Source of the DNA: Clostridia bacterium
GTDB lineage: Bacteria; Bacillota; Clostridia; Oscillospirales; Acutalibacteraceae
NCBI GenBank assembly: GCA_017428525.1
Contig: JAFRQQ010000020.1
Location: forward strand, 1 to 59,534
DNA: 59,534 bases
Direction: 5' to 3'
Made by a program: the position numbers and the translations under genes. Under the pieces are notes generated by a model. It had not been told where the DNA came from. It ran no database searches and saw only the letters and a program-made list of their open reading frames with translations. This document shows positions 33,211-40,484 of the stretch, piece by piece. Positions within the stretch are counted from its first letter, which is position 1. Every line of letters begins with the position of its first letter.

Positions 33211-33693
33211 TTACAATGCTTTTTCAAACGCTTCCTTTGCCGCCTGCGCATTCTCGCAAACGACCAGAAGGAAATAATTGCCGCGCGTTTCGATGATGCA
33301 GTGCTCGGTCAAAAGCGCATACTGCGCCGGGCCGTAGCCGTCAAAGCTCGTCTTCTGCGTGTCGATCCGCGCATTTGCGGCGGCAAGCAGCGCCTCCTGC
33401 TGCGATACGTCGCGGAGCTTGACAAGCAGCAGCTCCTCCGCATCCATATTCGTGGCGGGATACTGCAGCACAACGCTGTCATATTCGGCGGGATCCACGC
33501 CGTACAGGCGCTTGACCATCTGCGCATCCGCTTCCTGCGTGTGAGAAAGCTCGGCCGCAGAGAGCACCGCCTTTGAAACCGCGGCGGGATCCGCCTTGCT
33601 GATCCGGTTGCCTGCGCAGCTGACGATCATATAAACAATCAGCAGCAGCACAACCAGCCAGCGGGCAATATTCAGCAGCTTCATCTTCGTCAT
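33211..33693 (-). CDS. DUF4358 family membrane-anchored protein
   Basis: The start at 33693 overlaps the stop of the SGNH gene as ATGA, with AAGGA 9 bases upstream; a longer frame to 33738 runs inside that gene and is not favoured. The 160-residue protein has an N-terminal membrane anchor (LLNIARWLVVLLLIVYMIVS region, about 5-24) and an outer alpha/beta domain with the DUF4358 pattern: VVLQYPATNMDAEELLLVKL and a C-terminal NYFLLVVCENAQAAKEAFEKA. Family function is unknown, but it recurs with SGNH and MBOAT genes in Clostridia, as here. Confidence 0.82.
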   Translation of the reverse strand: MTKMKLLNIARWLVVLLLIVYMIVSCAGNRISKADPAAVSKAVLSAAELSHTQEADAQMVKRLYGVDPAEYDSVVLQYPATNMDAEELLLVKLRDVSQQEALLAAANARIDTQKTSFDGYGPAQYALLTEHCIIETRGNYFLLVVCENAQAAKEAFEKAL

Positions 33694-34517
33694 TGCAAAC
33701 CGTCCTTTGCCATTGCGATGATCATATTTCTTGCCCAATACGGATAAAACGCCTTTTGCAGATGCACGCCGTCCTCCGGATCCCAGAGATCGATGTGCGC
33801 CGCGCTCAGCGCGTCGTTATCGACAAACACGGTGTAATCCAGCGTTTTGCAAAGCTCCCTGACCGCGTTGCTGAATTCCGGGATCTTGCGCCAGCGCGGA
33901 GAACGCTCATAGGCCGCCTCCGTCGCAGGCAGAATGGAATTGACGACGATCACGGCGTTCGGCGCAGCTTCATGCAGCTGCTCGAGGCGCGTTTGCATTT
34001 CGGCGGCATACTCCTCGCCGTTGTTCCAATAGCCGATGCCGGTATCGTTCAGTCCGTAGCACAGGAAAATCGTGGAGGGCTGCAGGCTTTTGATGGTATC
34101 GAGCTGCGCGGGAATGTCGCGGATCGTGTGACCGGCGTCGGCAAACACATTGCTCTTATCAAGGAATTTATAATAGTAAAATCCGACGGCGCGGGAATCG
34201 CCGAGTAAAACGAAATCCTGGAATTTCGACCAGATCTCCTGCAGGCTGAATTCGCCTTGCGCGTCCGCATCCGGATCCTCGCTGAGCGCCTGCAGCTCGA
34301 GCTCGCGCACGTAGCGCTCATGCAGCACGCTTTCAACCACGGCGGGGTCTTTCTGCGCCGCCTGCGAAAGATAGGCGGCGCCCTCGGCGGAGGCGGAAGC
34401 CTTCGGCGCAGACGTATGACCGAACAGCGCCGCCGACAGGACCATCAGTCCGGTCAGCACGCCCGCCCAGAGAAAGACATGCATGCCGCTTGCGCGCGGT
34501 TTCTTTTTTTCGCTCAT
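33690..34517 (-). CDS. Membrane-anchored SGNH/GDSL hydrolase
   Basis: A 275-residue protein with one N-terminal membrane segment (about 13-31). The catalytic Ser is Ser108 in LLGDSRAV, the oxyanion Asn is Asn157 in YGLNDTG, and Asp249/His252 come in EDGVHL. This is the complete SGNH set, predicting an esterase or acyltransferase outside the membrane. Its position with the MBOAT and DHHW genes suggests it transfers or removes acyl groups on the same polymer. It overlaps the DUF4358 gene by 4 bases and begins 9 bases after the WYL regulator, showing tight translation coupling. Confidence 0.88.
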   Translation of the reverse strand: MSEKKKPRASGMHVFLWAGVLTGLMVLSAALFGHTSAPKASASAEGAAYLSQAAQKDPAVVESVLHERYVRELELQALSEDPDADAQGEFSLQEIWSKFQDFVLLGDSRAVGFYYYKFLDKSNVFADAGHTIRDIPAQLDTIKSLQPSTIFLCYGLNDTGIGYWNNGEEYAAEMQTRLEQLHEAAPNAVIVVNSILPATEAAYERSPRWRKIPEFSNAVRELCKTLDYTVFVDNDALSAAHIDLWDPEDGVHLQKAFYPYWARNMIIAMAKDGLQ

Positions 34518-34526
34518 ACGATCACC

Positions 34527-35531
34527 TCAAGCCTGCGCCTCAATCGCCGCGCGCATCACGGAGAGCGCTCGGGAGGCATATTCATCCGCCAGCGACTGCG
34601 GCGCGATCACGGTCATTTCCCCCGCGAACTGAAACAGCCAGCCCCAGAACGGCGGGCTGATTTCCACATCCAGCGTCGCCTCCAGCGTATCGCCGTTCAC
34701 GCGCGTGAGCGGGAGATCCTCGCCGAATTTATCATACACGGGCGCGATCAGCGTTTCTTTGAATCGGAGCGTGATCTGCTCGCGCCGCCCGCCGAACATT
34801 TTGAATACCTGCTCGGTATACGCAGCCAGATCCGGCCGCTGCGCCGCCGCTTCCTCACTGATCGGCGCATCCTCGACCTGCACCTGATCCATCCGGTCCA
34901 CGCGATAGTTGCAAAGATTCCGATATTTGCTGCTGTAGCACATCAGATAGTAATTATCGTCCAGATACACCAGCGCCAAGGGCTCGACGACGTAGCGCTG
35001 CTTCTCTTTGCGATAGATGCGTTCGTGCGCTTCATTCAGGTCAAAGTAGCGAAAGGACGCGGTGCGCTTGCCGGCAATCGCATCCTCAAGCGCGTTGACG
35101 TTATAATAAATGGATTCGTTGCTGTGCTTGCGCGCATTGAAAAGCACGCGGTTATCCGTCAGCAGGCGCGCGCGGTTGCTCCCGCCGAGGGACGCGATCT
35201 TCTCGATCATTTCGCCGGTCTTTTTTTCGGTGATGAACGTCGCGGCCTCCACGGCGTCGATCAGGATCTTCAGCTCCGGCACGCTGAAGCTGCGGTCGGC
35301 GATATAATACACCTTCTCATGCCCGTCCATGACCTGCATGATCTCATAGCCGTAGTCATTCAGCAGCTGAATATCGCGCGCGAGCGTTCTGGTGTTGCAG
35401 CTGATGCCGTAATCCATCAGCCGCTCACAGATCTGCTCCTTGCGCAGCGGATGCAGTTCGTCCGACTCACGCTGCAGGATTTCGAGCAGGCGCACAAGCT
35501 TGATTTTCTGCCGATTGGATTGCTCGGCCAT
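34527..35531 (-). CDS. WYL-domain transcriptional regulator
   Basis: A 334-residue protein. The N-terminal winged HTH (about 8-75, including CNTRTLARDIQLLNDYGYEI) is followed by the WYL domain near 150-215, with VVEPLALVYLDDNYYLMCYS, and the C-terminal WCX part (FKETLIAPVYDKFGED onward). WYL proteins sense a ligand, sometimes a nucleic acid fragment or a metabolite, and act as repressors or activators. It heads a six-gene run on its own promoter and is 9 bases from the SGNH gene, so it is likely the local regulator of the acylation operon and of itself. Confidence 0.9.
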   Translation of the reverse strand: MAEQSNRQKIKLVRLLEILQRESDELHPLRKEQICERLMDYGISCNTRTLARDIQLLNDYGYEIMQVMDGHEKVYYIADRSFSVPELKILIDAVEAATFITEKKTGEMIEKIASLGGSNRARLLTDNRVLFNARKHSNESIYYNVNALEDAIAGKRTASFRYFDLNEAHERIYRKEKQRYVVEPLALVYLDDNYYLMCYSSKYRNLCNYRVDRMDQVQVEDAPISEEAAAQRPDLAAYTEQVFKMFGGRREQITLRFKETLIAPVYDKFGEDLPLTRVNGDTLEATLDVEISPPFWGWLFQFAGEMTVIAPQSLADEYASRALSVMRAAIEAQA

Positions 35532-35566
35532 TGCGCCGCCCCCTTTTCCTGCAGATTCTGTCGTTT

Positions 35567-35595
35567 ATTATACCATAGCCCGCATCATTTGTAAA
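35567..35595 (-). promoter_or_regulatory. Promoter of the WYL/SGNH/DUF4358/MBOAT/DHHW operon
   Basis: On the - strand, -35 TTTACA (35590-35595), 17-base spacer, consensus -10 TATAAT (35567-35572), 35 bases upstream of the WYL start codon. It is divergent from the promoter at 35641-35668. Confidence 0.75.
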
Positions 35596-35640
35596 TGTAT
35601 TTTATTCATTAAATATATATACACATCGGGATATTTTTGT

Positions 35641-35668
35641 TTGACAATTGTAAAAGATATGATATAAT
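35641..35668 (+). promoter_or_regulatory. Promoter of the GlmU-like/GlmM operon
   Basis: Consensus -35 TTGACA (35641-35646), 16-base spacer, consensus -10 TATAAT (35663-35668). The predicted 5' leader is only about 20 bases. Confidence 0.85.
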
Positions 35669-35695
35669 AATTTTAATATAGCTTCTTGCAAAAAA

Positions 35696-36382
35696 ATGAA
35701 GCTGAAAGGGATGACCGGTATCAAAACAGTAGATCTGTTCGACTTTGAACACAGTCTGGCAGGCGAGTATCTGCGCGGATTTGAATATCCCTGGCAGGCG
35801 CTTGCGGGCATCAAGGATCTGATCCGTTCGATCGGCAAAACGCTGGACAGCGCCGAATATGAAGAAACCGCGCCCGAGGTCTGGGTGCATCGCACGGCCA
35901 CCGTCGCGCCGACCGCCTATCTCGGCGCGCCCTGCATCATCGGCCCGCGCACGCAGGTGCGTCACTGCGCGTTCATCCGCGGCGCCGCGCTCGTGGGCGA
36001 GGACTGCGTGGTCGGCAACTCCGTCGAGCTGAAAAACGTGATCCTCTTCGATCATGTGCAGACCCCGCATTACAACTATGTCGGCGACAGCATTCTCGGT
36101 TATTATTCTCACATGGGCGCAGGCTCCATCACCTCCAACGTCAAATCCGACAAAACGCTTGTGAAAGCGTCGGTGGAGGGTGAACGCATGGAGACCGGTC
36201 TGAAGAAATTCGGCGCCATGCTCGGCGACCATGTGGAGGTCGGCTGCAACAGCGTGCTCAATCCCGGCACCGTGATCGGCCGCGGCAGCAACATCTATCC
36301 CCTCTCCGCGGTGCGCGGCACCGTTCCCGCAGGCAGCATTTACAAAAACCAGAGCGAAATCGTTCTGAAAATCGATTACTGA
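35696..36382 (+). CDS. Left-handed beta-helix acyltransferase, GlmU C-terminal-like
   Basis: About 228 residues of hexapeptide-repeat fold: WVHRTATVAPTAYLGAPCIIG, RHCAFIRGAALVGEDCVVGNSVEL and later GDHVEVGCNSVLNPGTVIGRGS (about 62-82, 86-109 and 178-199). It has no nucleotidyltransferase part, unlike full GlmU. The C-terminal arrangement and the GlmM gene 8 bases downstream suggest acetylation of glucosamine 1-phosphate or another nucleotide-sugar step. The start is uncertain: the ATG at 35696 has no clear ribosome site, while an in-frame ATG at 35711 is directly preceded by GAAAGGG. Confidence 0.8.
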   Translation: MKLKGMTGIKTVDLFDFEHSLAGEYLRGFEYPWQALAGIKDLIRSIGKTLDSAEYEETAPEVWVHRTATVAPTAYLGAPCIIGPRTQVRHCAFIRGAALVGEDCVVGNSVELKNVILFDHVQTPHYNYVGDSILGYYSHMGAGSITSNVKSDKTLVKASVEGERMETGLKKFGAMLGDHVEVGCNSVLNPGTVIGRGSNIYPLSAVRGTVPAGSIYKNQSEIVLKIDY

Positions 36383-36390
36383 GGTGCATT

Positions 36391-37779
36391 ATGGGTAAAT
36401 ATTTCGGTACTGACGGCTTCCGCGGCGAAGCGAATGAGAATCTGACCGCGGATCACGCTTATAAAGTCGGCCGGTTCCTCGGCTGGTATTACGGCGAGCT
36501 CAAGCGCCGCAGCGGCTCGGATGAACCGCCCTGCATCGTCATCGGCAAGGATACGCGCAGATCCAGCTATATGTTTGAGTATACGCTCGTCGCGGGTCTG
36601 ACCGCCTCGGGCGCGGACGCGTATCTGCTGCACGTGACCACCACGCCCTCCGTGGCGTATGTGACGCGCGTGGATGAATTCGACTGCGGCATCATGATCT
36701 CCGCGAGCCACAATCCCTTCTTTGACAACGGCATCAAGCTGATCAACCGCGAAGGCGAAAAGATGGACGAAACCACGATCGGTTATGTGGAGGCCTATAT
36801 CGACGGCTGTCTGGAGGTCTTCGGCCAGAAGTGGGAGACCATTCCCTACGCGAAGAAAGAGCGCATCGGCTGCACGGTGGACTATGTCTCCGGCCGCAAC
36901 CGTTATATCGGCTATCTGATTTCGCTGGGCATGTATTCCTTCAAGGGCGTCAAGGTGGCGCTCGACTGCGCAAACGGCAGCTCCTGGAATGTGGCAAAGG
37001 CGGTGTTTGACGCGCTGGGCGCGACCACCTCCGTCATCAACGCGGAGCCCAACGGCTTCAACATCAACGAGAATGCGGGCTCCACGCATATCGAAGGGCT
37101 GCAGAAGTATGTGGTCGAGCACGGCATGGACGTCGGCTTCGCTTATGACGGCGACGCGGATCGCTGCCTTTGCGTGGATGAAAAAGGCAACGTGCTCAAC
37201 GGCGACCACATTCTTTATATCTACGGCAAATACATGAAGGACCGCGGCAAGCTGATCAACAACACAGTTGTGACCACCGTGATGAGCAACTTCGGTCTTT
37301 ACAAGGCGTTCGACGCGGTCGGCATCGACTATGTGCAGACCGCCGTGGGCGACAAATATGTGTATGAATACATGACCAATCACCAGAACCGCATCGGCGG
37401 CGAGCAATCCGGTCATATTATCTTCTCCAAATACGCTACCACGGGCGACGGCATTCTGACCAGTCTGAAAATGATGGAGGTCATGCTCGCGCGCAAGACC
37501 ACAATGAGCAAGCTGCGCGAGGAGCTCACGCTCTATCCGCAGGTGCTCGAAAACGTGCGTGTGAGCGACAAGGCCGCCGCGCAGGCGGATCCCGACGTGC
37601 AGAAGGCCGTTGCCGCCGCCAAGGAAGCGCTCGGCGACGCCGGACGGATCCTTGTGCGCGAATCGGGCACGGAGCCGATGATCCGCGTCATGGCAGAGGC
37701 AGAAACCGAGGAAATCTGCCGCCACTGGGTGGAGAGCGTCGTTTCGGTTCTGCGCGAAAAGGGGTATTGCGTCAGCTGA
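36391..37779 (+). CDS. glmM: Phosphoglucosamine mutase-type phosphohexomutase
   Basis: A 462-residue enzyme that interconverts glucosamine 6-phosphate and 1-phosphate, feeding UDP-GlcNAc. It begins KYFGTDGFRG, the active Ser is Ser106 in ISASHNP, the metal-binding loop is YDGDADRC (about 251-258), the sugar loop is GGEQSGHI and the phosphate-binding loop is RESGTEPMIRVM near the end. The length is slightly longer than most GlmM proteins (about 445-450). Related phosphomannomutases look alike, so glmM is the preferred but not only call; its GlmU-like neighbour supports it. Confidence 0.88.
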   Translation: MGKYFGTDGFRGEANENLTADHAYKVGRFLGWYYGELKRRSGSDEPPCIVIGKDTRRSSYMFEYTLVAGLTASGADAYLLHVTTTPSVAYVTRVDEFDCGIMISASHNPFFDNGIKLINREGEKMDETTIGYVEAYIDGCLEVFGQKWETIPYAKKERIGCTVDYVSGRNRYIGYLISLGMYSFKGVKVALDCANGSSWNVAKAVFDALGATTSVINAEPNGFNINENAGSTHIEGLQKYVVEHGMDVGFAYDGDADRCLCVDEKGNVLNGDHILYIYGKYMKDRGKLINNTVVTTVMSNFGLYKAFDAVGIDYVQTAVGDKYVYEYMTNHQNRIGGEQSGHIIFSKYATTGDGILTSLKMMEVMLARKTTMSKLREELTLYPQVLENVRVSDKAAAQADPDVQKAVAAAKEALGDAGRILVRESGTEPMIRVMAEAETEEICRHWVESVVSVLREKGYCVS

Positions 37780-37818
37780 CGCACCGAATCGCAACTGCAA
37801 AACAAAGGATGTGCATCC

Positions 37819-38694
37819 ATGCAATATGTCATCATGGATCTGGAATGGAACAATACCTACGCCAAAAAGGTCAGCGGCTTTCTGAATGAGGTCATTGAGA
37901 TCGGCGCGGTCAAGCTGGATGACGATCTGGATAATCTCGACACCTTCACCTGCATCATCCGCTCGCAGATCGGCAAAAAGCTGCGCGGCAGCGTCAAGCG
38001 GCTCACGCATCTGACGAATGACGATATCAGCACGGGTCTGCCGTTCACGCAGGTGTTTTCCGCCTTTCGCAAATGGATCGGCCCGAAGGAAACCGTGATC
38101 TTCACCTGGGGCGACGGCGATATCCGCGTGCTGCTCGAAAACTTCCGGTATCTCAATGGCATCAAAACGATCCCGTTTCTGCAGAATTACTGCGACCTGC
38201 AGCGCGTGTATCACGCGGTGACGAAAAGCCCGAAGGGGCAGCAGGTCGGCCTCTCTGCGGCGGCAGCCTCGCTCGGCATTGACCCAGAGGTCTATATCCA
38301 CCATCGCGCGCTGGGCGACAGCATGCTCACCGCTGAGATCCTGCGAAAAATCTATGACCCCGCGCTGTTCCGCTCGCTGACCGTCCCGTGCGGCTCGGAG
38401 TTCTACGACCGGCTGCAGTTCAAAGCGAAGATCATCCGCAATCTGGACAATCCACTGGTCGATAAAAAGCGCATGCACCACGTTTGTGAAGTCTGCAAAA
38501 CGGAATGCGAACAGCTCACGGAATGGAAATTCCACAGTCAGGCCTTTCGCGCAAATTTCTTCTGCCCCACGTGCGGGCTGACGTACGCGGTCAGCGTCCG
38601 CTTCAAAAAGTATTATGACCACGTTGAATGCCGGAAGGTCGTTTCCGTCAAGGAGGAGCCGGCGCCCAACGAAACGGAGGAAGCATCGGTATGA
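37819..38694 (+). CDS. DEDDh 3'-5' exonuclease with C-terminal zinc ribbon
   Basis: A 291-residue protein. The exonuclease motifs are Asp7/Glu9 in MDLEWN, an Asp in TWGDGD (99-101) and His162/Asp167 in HHRALGD, as in DnaQ/KapD-type enzymes that remove nucleotides from 3' ends. The last third carries a predicted zinc ribbon, Cys223-x2-Cys226 and Cys249-x2-Cys252, which may guide nucleic-acid binding. It lies 39 bases after glmM and overlaps rmlB by 4 bases (ATGA), so all three may share a transcript, though a functional link to sugar metabolism is not evident. Confidence 0.85.
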   Translation: MQYVIMDLEWNNTYAKKVSGFLNEVIEIGAVKLDDDLDNLDTFTCIIRSQIGKKLRGSVKRLTHLTNDDISTGLPFTQVFSAFRKWIGPKETVIFTWGDGDIRVLLENFRYLNGIKTIPFLQNYCDLQRVYHAVTKSPKGQQVGLSAAAASLGIDPEVYIHHRALGDSMLTAEILRKIYDPALFRSLTVPCGSEFYDRLQFKAKIIRNLDNPLVDKKRMHHVCEVCKTECEQLTEWKFHSQAFRANFFCPTCGLTYAVSVRFKKYYDHVECRKVVSVKEEPAPNETEEASV

Positions 38695-39698
38695 AGCTGC
38701 TTGTGACCGGCGGCGCCGGATTCATCGGCTGCAATTTCATAGAATATCTGCTCAGACAGGACCGCGATGATGAGATCGTCTGTCTGGACAGTCTGACGTA
38801 CGCGGGCAACATGCACAGCCTTGCCGCGGCGCTCCGGCATCCGCGATTCCGTTTTGTGCGCGGCAGCATCGCGGACCGGCCGTTTGTCATGGCGCTGTTT
38901 GAAAATGAACGGTTCGACGTTGTCGTCAATTTCGCGGCGGAAAGCCATGTGGACCGGTCAATCAAACAGCCGCAGCTGTTTCTTGAAACGAACGTCATGG
39001 GCACGGCCTGCCTGCTGGAGGCGGCAAAAACTTACGGCGTGAAGCGCTATCATCAGGTGTCAACGGATGAGGTTTACGGCGACCTGCCGCTGGACCGGCC
39101 GGATCTCTTCTTCACGGAGGCAACGCCGCTGCACACCTCGAGCCCCTACTCCGCTTCCAAAGCCGCGGCCGATCTGCTCACGCTCTCCTTCCATCGCACC
39201 TACGGTCTGCCCGTCACGATTTCGCGCTGCTCCAACAATTACGGCCCCTATCAGTTCCCGGAAAAGCTGATCCCGCTGATGATTTCCAAAGCGCGCCGCG
39301 ATCAGCCCCTGCCGGTCTACGGCAACGGTCTGAATGTGCGCGACTGGCTCTATGTGGAGGACCATTGCCGCGCCATTGACCTGATTCTTCAGCGCGGCAC
39401 GCCCGGCGAAGTCTACAACGTCGGCGGCCACAATGAGAAGCAGAATATCGAAGTGGTGAAAACGATCCTCTCCGCGCTCGGAAAACCCGAAGCGCTGATC
39501 ACCTACGTGCAGGACCGCGCCGGCCACGATCTGCGCTACGCGATCGATCCGTCGAAAATTGCCGCCGAGCTTGGCTGGCAGCCGGAAACGAAGTTTGACG
39601 ACGGCATCGCGCGCACCGTTGCCTGGTATCAAAACAACAGTCCATGGCTGGATGACATCGAATCCGGCGAATACCTGGCATATAACGAAGCTTTTTAA
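38691..39698 (+). CDS. rmlB: dTDP-glucose 4,6-dehydratase
   Basis: A 335-residue short-chain dehydrogenase/reductase. The NAD-binding start is TGGAGFIG (Gly7-Gly13), the catalytic acid-base set is TDEVYGD (Thr125, Asp126, Glu127) and Tyr153/Lys157 in YSASKAA. SRCSNNYGPYQFPEKLIPL and VRDWLYVEDHCRAIDLIL follow as in RmlB. It converts dTDP-glucose to the 4-keto-6-deoxy form used for rhamnose and other deoxysugars. The other rml genes are absent from this window. The ATG at 38691 overlaps the exonuclease stop; GGAGG lies upstream, and the longer frame from 38628 is not needed. Confidence 0.93.
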   Translation: MKLLVTGGAGFIGCNFIEYLLRQDRDDEIVCLDSLTYAGNMHSLAAALRHPRFRFVRGSIADRPFVMALFENERFDVVVNFAAESHVDRSIKQPQLFLETNVMGTACLLEAAKTYGVKRYHQVSTDEVYGDLPLDRPDLFFTEATPLHTSSPYSASKAAADLLTLSFHRTYGLPVTISRCSNNYGPYQFPEKLIPLMISKARRDQPLPVYGNGLNVRDWLYVEDHCRAIDLILQRGTPGEVYNVGGHNEKQNIEVVKTILSALGKPEALITYVQDRAGHDLRYAIDPSKIAAELGWQPETKFDDGIARTVAWYQNNSPWLDDIESGEYLAYNEAF

Positions 39699-39719
39699 TT
39701 GAATCAATTCAGACAGAAA

Positions 39720-39759
39720 AACCACGCGGATGCGCTTTCCGAACGCCGTCCGCGTGGTT
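39720..39759. terminator. Bidirectional terminator between rmlB and the coiled-coil gene
   Basis: A perfect 11-bp stem (39720-39730 AACCACGCGGA / 39749-39759 TCCGCGTGGTT). CTTTTAT follows on the + strand and TTTCTG, within a run of T on the other side, follows on the - strand. Confidence 0.88.
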
Positions 39760-39782
39760 CTTTTATGTATTCTGAATTGAAA

Positions 39783-40469
39783 TTATTCTTCGGATTCTTC
39801 GGCTACGTCGAGCGTCTGCGCGGCCGCACGCAACGCATTCACGAGCGCAGCGGTGCTGCTGTCGAGCGTATCGGAAGCCTGCTGCGCCGCCTGCCCGGCT
39901 GCCTGCAGCTGCGCCTGCGCGTCGCAAACCTGCGTGAGCGCGTCGGACAGCACAGCTTTCGCGCCGGAGCGCGCCTGCGCTGCCGCTGCCTGCGCGGCTG
40001 CGATTTCCTCCTGCGCCGCCTGCCGCCTGGCCTCCAGGTCATCCTTGGCCACGATCAGCGAGAGCTGCTCCTCCATCCGGCCGAGCGCGGTTTCGTAGCT
40101 GCGCATTTTGGTTTCGAGCGCCTGCGTCTTATCCTGCTCGGCTTCGAGCGCGGAGCGGTCGGCCTGCGCTTCTTCCAGCGCAGTTTCGAGCGCCTGCACT
40201 ATTTCGTGCAGCGCGGCGTTCTCCTCTTCCAATGCCTGCGCGCGTGTTTCCGCCTCGGAAAGCGCCGCCTGCAACTGCGTGCGTGATTCCTCCGCCGCCG
40301 GATCGACAGCGTCGGCGTCCGCAACCGGGCCGCGTGCTTCGAGCTCGGCCTGCGCGGCGCTCAGCTGCTTTTTCAGCGACAGGATCTCCGTCTGCAGCTC
40401 CTCGATATATTGGAGCACATCGGCTTTTTTGAAGCCGCCGAACACAGATTTTTTCAACATTCCGCTCAT
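39783..40469 (-). CDS. Coiled-coil protein, DivIVA-like N-terminus
   Basis: A 228-residue protein that is almost all coiled coil (about 20-200), rich in Ala, Glu and Gln. The start, KKSVFGGFKKADVLQYIEEL, resembles the lipid-binding N-terminal segment of DivIVA/GpsB proteins (the GYKKxDVDxYI pattern). It may therefore be a scaffold at curved membrane or the division site. It follows the 609-residue membrane protein gene after 15 bases. Homology to DivIVA is suggested only by that short segment. Confidence 0.65.
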   Translation of the reverse strand: MSGMLKKSVFGGFKKADVLQYIEELQTEILSLKKQLSAAQAELEARGPVADADAVDPAAEESRTQLQAALSEAETRAQALEEENAALHEIVQALETALEEAQADRSALEAEQDKTQALETKMRSYETALGRMEEQLSLIVAKDDLEARRQAAQEEIAAAQAAAAQARSGAKAVLSDALTQVCDAQAQLQAAGQAAQQASDTLDSSTAALVNALRAAAQTLDVAEESEE

Positions 40470-40484
40470 GATTCTCCTCCTCTG

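Noticed and set aside
6410..35655. CAATTGT-containing sequences near several promoters (about 6410, 6512, 14893, 35645)
   Set aside because: They are short, differ in position relative to the promoters and are expected in AT-rich intergenic DNA; not enough to call an operator.
36376..38622. A 748-residue - strand open frame over glmM and the exonuclease
   Set aside because: It is a shadow of clear genes on the + strand; its composition is not protein-like and it has no ribosome site.
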